29,165 nt of DNA from Methanomassiliicoccaceae archaeon UBA537 (GTDB lineage Archaea; Thermoplasmatota; Thermoplasmata; Methanomassiliicoccales; Methanomethylophilaceae), in the NCBI GenBank assembly GCA_002504495.1, contig DATC01000104.1, forward strand, positions 1-29,165, read 5' to 3'. This document shows positions 26,400-29,165 of the stretch, in pieces. The notes beneath the pieces are model-generated. The model saw nothing but the letters and a program-made list of their open reading frames with translations. It was not told the origin of the DNA and made no database searches. The translations under genes were made by a program, and so were the position numbers. Positions within the stretch are counted from its first letter, which is position 1. Every line of letters starts with the position of its first letter.

Positions 26400-26423
26400 C
26401 TTCCTGCCGCTTACGGCCGGAAG
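26400..26423. other. Inverted repeat upstream of aIF5A
   Basis: CTTCC pairs with GGAAG and, after one mismatch, GCCG with CGGC around a four-base loop (26400-26423). It lies 24 bases upstream of the aIF5A start, in the 126-bp gap after the HAD phosphatase gene. It may be a leader structure of aIF5A or an end signal for the upstream unit. The rest of this gap shows nothing I recognise apart from a TTAATAT stretch near 26500-26508. Confidence 0.35.
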
Positions 26424-26502
26424 TTCACCCCCGAGACGGAGGCATAGATGCGCATGCTGTTTGAAATCATGCTATCCGGACGCACATACTGGCATACGGA
26501 TA

Positions 26503-27174
26503 TTAAGATTCGCTTGTTTCGACTCCGTCTCCGACTATGAAGTCGAGGATATCGGCGATGTTGTCCGTCTCCACCCAGAACGTGGTCGCATCGCGGGTCC
26601 ACGGGTCTGCGGGATTGACCGCCACCGAGGTTCCTGAGGCCTCGAACATCGGGATGTCCGTATACGAGTTCCCTATCGAGACGGTTCTCGCGGCCTCCGT
26701 GCGGTACTCGCCGATCAGACGCTTCACATGGGCGCCCTTGTCCCTGAGGTCGATGTTCTGGATGCCTTCGCCGGTGAGCGTCCCGTCGGGATTCGTGCCT
26801 ATGCCGTCCGCTACGAAGCCGTCGAACCCGAACTCGTTCTTCAGCATCTCCGCTGCGAGGTCTATGCCGCCGCTCACGATGACGCATGCGATGCCGTTGT
26901 CGTGCAGGCAGGCCACGGTCTCCTGGATGCCGTCCACGAGTGGCATGTCGCGGAACGTCCTGGCTATGTCCGAGATGGTGACCTCCGGGTTCTTCGAGGT
27001 CCAGAGGCCTATGTCCCTGCGCATGAACTCGAGCTCGTCTATCTCCCCGTTGACGAAGGCGCGGTAGTTGGGTTCGCTGTCCACGCCGAAGCATTCGTGC
27101 ACCCATTGCCATGAGCTACGGACGCGGGTGAGGGTGCCGTCCATGTCGAAGCATGCGAGGTCGTATCTGCCCAT
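26503..27174 (-). CDS. HAD superfamily phosphatase, phosphoserine phosphatase-like
   Basis: Cytoplasmic phosphatase of HAD subfamily IB (223 residues). Motif I is FDMDGT (nucleophile D10, acid D12), motif II is VIVSGGIDL (about residue 100), and motif III is the late GNSYTDIPMF, where SerB proteins have GDGxND. The changed motif III leaves the substrate open. It is the third gene of a minus-strand group behind the ABC transporter genes, 43 bases after the apparent CGA end of the permease. It is one of two genes here ending in TAA. Confidence 0.85.
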   Translation of the reverse strand: MGRYDLACFDMDGTLTRVRSSWQWVHECFGVDSEPNYRAFVNGEIDELEFMRRDIGLWTSKNPEVTISDIARTFRDMPLVDGIQETVACLHDNGIACVIVSGGIDLAAEMLKNEFGFDGFVADGIGTNPDGTLTGEGIQNIDLRDKGAHVKRLIGEYRTEAARTVSIGNSYTDIPMFEASGTSVAVNPADPWTRDATTFWVETDNIADILDFIVGDGVETSES

Positions 27175-27217
27175 GTCCCCTCAATCCGCTGTCCGATATG
27201 AGTCGGTTCCGCCTGCA

Positions 27218-28072
27218 TCGCCTCTTCATGACCCGTATGGCGGCGATCGCGAAGAAGAGGACAGAGATCGCGAGCACGTACGCGACGGAGGTCGCGGCGG
27301 AGAACTCCAGTCCTCCGAGGCTCAGATCGAATCCCATATCGCATCTGAAATCGGTCAAGGCCTCGGGCGGTAGTCCGCTGAACGACTGCCCGAGGGCCTC
27401 GCAGGCCAGGGAGTCCCTGAACAGCGCGGCCATCTGGCTCGCGGGCAGGAGTGTCCCTACGATGTTCATGCCGTCTGGCATCGATCCCATGGGCATGTAG
27501 ATGCCCGTGAGGAATCCTATCAGGACGCTGAGAGTGACGAACAGTCCTGAGAAGGCGCCGGTGCTGCGTATGAACGATGTCACAGCGAACAGAATCACGG
27601 ATGCGGAGAGGGACGACGGAACGGTCAGGAGGACGCACCCTGCAGCTCCCGAGATCGTCACGGGGCATCCGGTGGCCATAAGGTAGGCGAGGCACAGGAA
27701 GAGGGCGATGATGCTCATCGTCAGGCCGACGGCGAACGTGCTCAGTATGTGGGCCGCGGCGATGCCGCTTCCCGTAAGGGGCGCGACGAGCATGTCCTTC
27801 TCTCTCCCGGATGCGCGGTCCTCGACCATGTTCTGAAGGGACCCGGCGCACGTGGTCACCGGCACGATAGCAAGGATCCCGGAGAGGACCCATGCATCCA
27901 TCAGATGATCCATCTCGTTCATGTCCGGATAGCTCTCCAGCAGCATGTCACGGAGGAACAGGAGATAGAGCATCACGACCACGAGGACGCCCATGAGGGA
28001 GAAGAAGACGTTCGATCTGTCGCGGAAGTAGACCAGCAGGTCCCTCCGGGCCAGGGCCAGCACGCAGTTCAT
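27218..28072 (-). CDS. ABC-2 type transporter permease
   Basis: Membrane half of an exporter (284 residues). There is one helix near residue 20-42, then the cytoplasmic EDRASGREKDMLVAPLTGSG segment typical of ABC-2/DrrB-type permeases. Five further helices follow, the last at about 258-278. The frame then reads MKR-CGA (27218-27220), and five codons later a second CGA (27203-27205). By the standard code it would run to 27116, overlapping the HAD gene by 59 bases. Ending shortly after the last helix is usual for the family. The ATG overlaps the ATPase stop by four bases, so both are one transporter. Substrate unknown. Confidence 0.87.
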
Positions 28073-28959
28073 TCGCTCCCTCCGGTCATGGCCACGAAGG
28101 CCTCGTCCAGCGTTCCTGTGCGGACCTCGAAGGAGTCGATCACGTCTTTGACAAGGTCTATCACGGGTATGGCGTCACGCGTCCTTCCCAGGCCGATCTC
28201 GAAGACCCCTCTGTCGATCGAATACGCGATTCCCGCGGAGGACAGGCGAGATTCCAGCTCCTCGGCATCGGTGGGCACTATGGTGAGCCGGTCCTTGCTG
28301 AAGCGCTCTTTCAGTTCCTCAGGGGTCCCTACTGCTACGATCCTGCCGTGGTCGATGACCGTCACGGAGTCGGCTCCCGATGCCTCCTCCATGTAGTGGG
28401 TGGTGAGCAGGATCGTCATCCCGCCGGCATGGAGACGGTCTATGGAGTTCCATATCACGCTCCTCGTGTGGGGATCCAGGCCCGAGGTGGGCTCGTCGAG
28501 GATGAGCAGGCGAGGGGAGTGGACCAGGGCTCTCGCTATATCCGCCCTGCGCCTCTGGCCTCCGGACAGCATGCCGTACGGGCGGTCCGCGAACTCCATG
28601 CAGTCGGACGCCTCCATCGCCCTCGATACGGACGCATCCACATCATCGAGGCCGTACATGGATCCGCGGACCTCCAGGTTCTCGCGCACGGTCAGCCTCT
28701 TGTCCAGCATAGGGTCCTGGAAGACGACGCCGATGTCCTTCTTGACGAAGGGCGACGACGAATCGTTCCCGAACACCGAAATGGATCCCGAATCGGGACG
28801 CAGCAGGGCGCAGATCATGGCGATGGTGGTCGATTTGCCGGCGCCGTTGGGTCCTAAGAAGGCGACGAACGAGCCTTCGGGCACAGTCATGGATACGGAA
28901 TCCACCGCATGCAGGTCCCCGAACGATTTGGAGACGGATTCGAGCTTGAGAGCGTCCAT
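28069..28959 (-). CDS. ABC transporter ATPase
   Basis: Nucleotide-binding subunit (296 residues) of the DrrA-like exporter encoded with the following permease. It has Walker A GPNGAGKST (36-44), a Q-loop VVFQDP, the signature LSGGQRRRADIARAL, Walker B LLILDEPTSGLD and the H-loop TTHYMEEA. The C-terminal extension of about 80 residues is as in drug and antibiotic exporters. No Shine-Dalgarno sequence precedes the ATG; a TATA-like box 25 bases upstream suggests a leaderless message. Confidence 0.93.
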   Translation of the reverse strand: MDALKLESVSKSFGDLHAVDSVSMTVPEGSFVAFLGPNGAGKSTTIAMICALLRPDSGSISVFGNDSSSPFVKKDIGVVFQDPMLDKRLTVRENLEVRGSMYGLDDVDASVSRAMEASDCMEFADRPYGMLSGGQRRRADIARALVHSPRLLILDEPTSGLDPHTRSVIWNSIDRLHAGGMTILLTTHYMEEASGADSVTVIDHGRIVAVGTPEELKERFSKDRLTIVPTDAEELESRLSSAGIAYSIDRGVFEIGLGRTRDAIPVIDLVKDVIDSFEVRTGTLDEAFVAMTGGSE

Positions 28960-28980
28960 CGGAGGTTCTACTTCGTTGTT

Positions 28981-28987
28981 CTATATG
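28981..28987 (-). promoter_or_regulatory. TATA-like box for the ABC transporter operon
   Basis: CATATAG on the minus strand, centred 25 bases before the ATPase ATG at 28959. The distance implies a transcription start at the ATG and a leaderless mRNA. Confidence 0.5.
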
Positions 28988-29097
28988 ACGCTTGACGAAA
29001 TAGACTCCGCAGTTTATGGATTGGGACTGTTTCAGGTCTCTCATCTCTTCGGAAGTAAGCTAAACCTCAGATGAACGAAGATCCAGCACTATATCGT

Positions 29098-29165
29098 TCA
29101 ATGTGCCCTAGTGCGGGGCGATTCGACCATCGAGACCTGACGGGATGCCGCGATGAAGCCGTATG
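29098..29165 (-). CDS. Possible 3' end of a minus-strand gene
   Basis: Twenty-two codons before a TGA (29098-29100) read YGFIAASRQVSMVESPRTRAH on the minus strand, with codon choice like the neighbouring genes (ATC, GTC, CGC, AGG, no CGA). The other two minus frames contain CGA or stops. The fragment is too short to identify, and the region could equally be non-coding. Between it and the ABC promoter (28988-29097) I see no gene. Confidence 0.25.
   Translation of the reverse strand, partial: YGFIAASRQVSMVESPRTRAH

Noticed and set aside
29101..29165. Plus-strand start after a TATATC stretch at 29089-29094
   Set aside because: The frame meets a CGA after six codons and shows no coding character; the minus-strand reading is slightly better, though still weak.
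1..29165. tRNA or rRNA genes, CRISPR arrays, insertion sequences, integrase or attachment sites
   Set aside because: I looked and saw no cloverleaf, regular repeat array, transposase or terminal repeats; the window reads as core chromosome.

Overview
The window reads as a piece of an archaeal genome, most likely a methyl-reducing methanogen of the order Methanomassiliicoccales (Thermoplasmata). The reasons are archaeal isoprenoid-lipid genes (geranylgeranyl diphosphate synthase, geranylgeranyl reductase, CDP-archaeol synthase), aIF5A, a Nob1-type nuclease, archaeal TATA boxes, and a complete F420H2-dehydrogenase-like (Fpo) operon with no fpoF or fpoO beside it, as known for that order. No gene here ends in TAG, which fits a lineage that reads UAG as pyrrolysine. 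The DNA is GC-rich and tightly packed, with many 1-4 nt stop/start overlaps.

Layout. 1-2041 (+): 3' end of a cis-prenyltransferase gene (uppS) and a B12-binding/radical SAM protein. 2045-2848 (-): proC. 2986-13445 (+): fpoABCDHIJJ'KLMN, a 12-gene operon for a membrane-bound, proton-translocating complex I-like machine; FpoI has four rather than two [4Fe-4S] motifs. 13590-18626: idsA and a geranylgeranyl reductase (+), nob1 (-), carS, pyrE and a uracil-DNA glycosylase/HAD fusion (+). 18804-25127 (+): smc-scpA-scpB condensin operon followed by a divergent phosphohexomutase. 25130-28959 (-): agmatinase-like ureohydrolase, aIF5A, a HAD phosphatase, and an ABC-2 permease and ATPase pair. The right edge may hold the 3' end of one more minus-strand gene.

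The most striking signal is in the code. Six of 30 genes (uppS, the radical SAM gene, nob1, scpA, scpB, the ABC permease) have no TGA, TAA or TAG where the family and the next gene say they should end. All six instead have an in-frame CGA exactly there, placed 0-43 nt from the neighbouring gene. Reading every other frame by eye, I found no CGA used as an arginine codon inside any of the 30 genes (roughly 9,000 codons, rich in AGG, CGC, CGT and some CGG). CGA therefore behaves here as a termination signal: a sense-to-stop reassignment, an unassigned codon, or a site edited C-to-U to UGA in mRNA. The CGA endpoints are used for these six genes below, and each entry notes where the standard-code frame would end.
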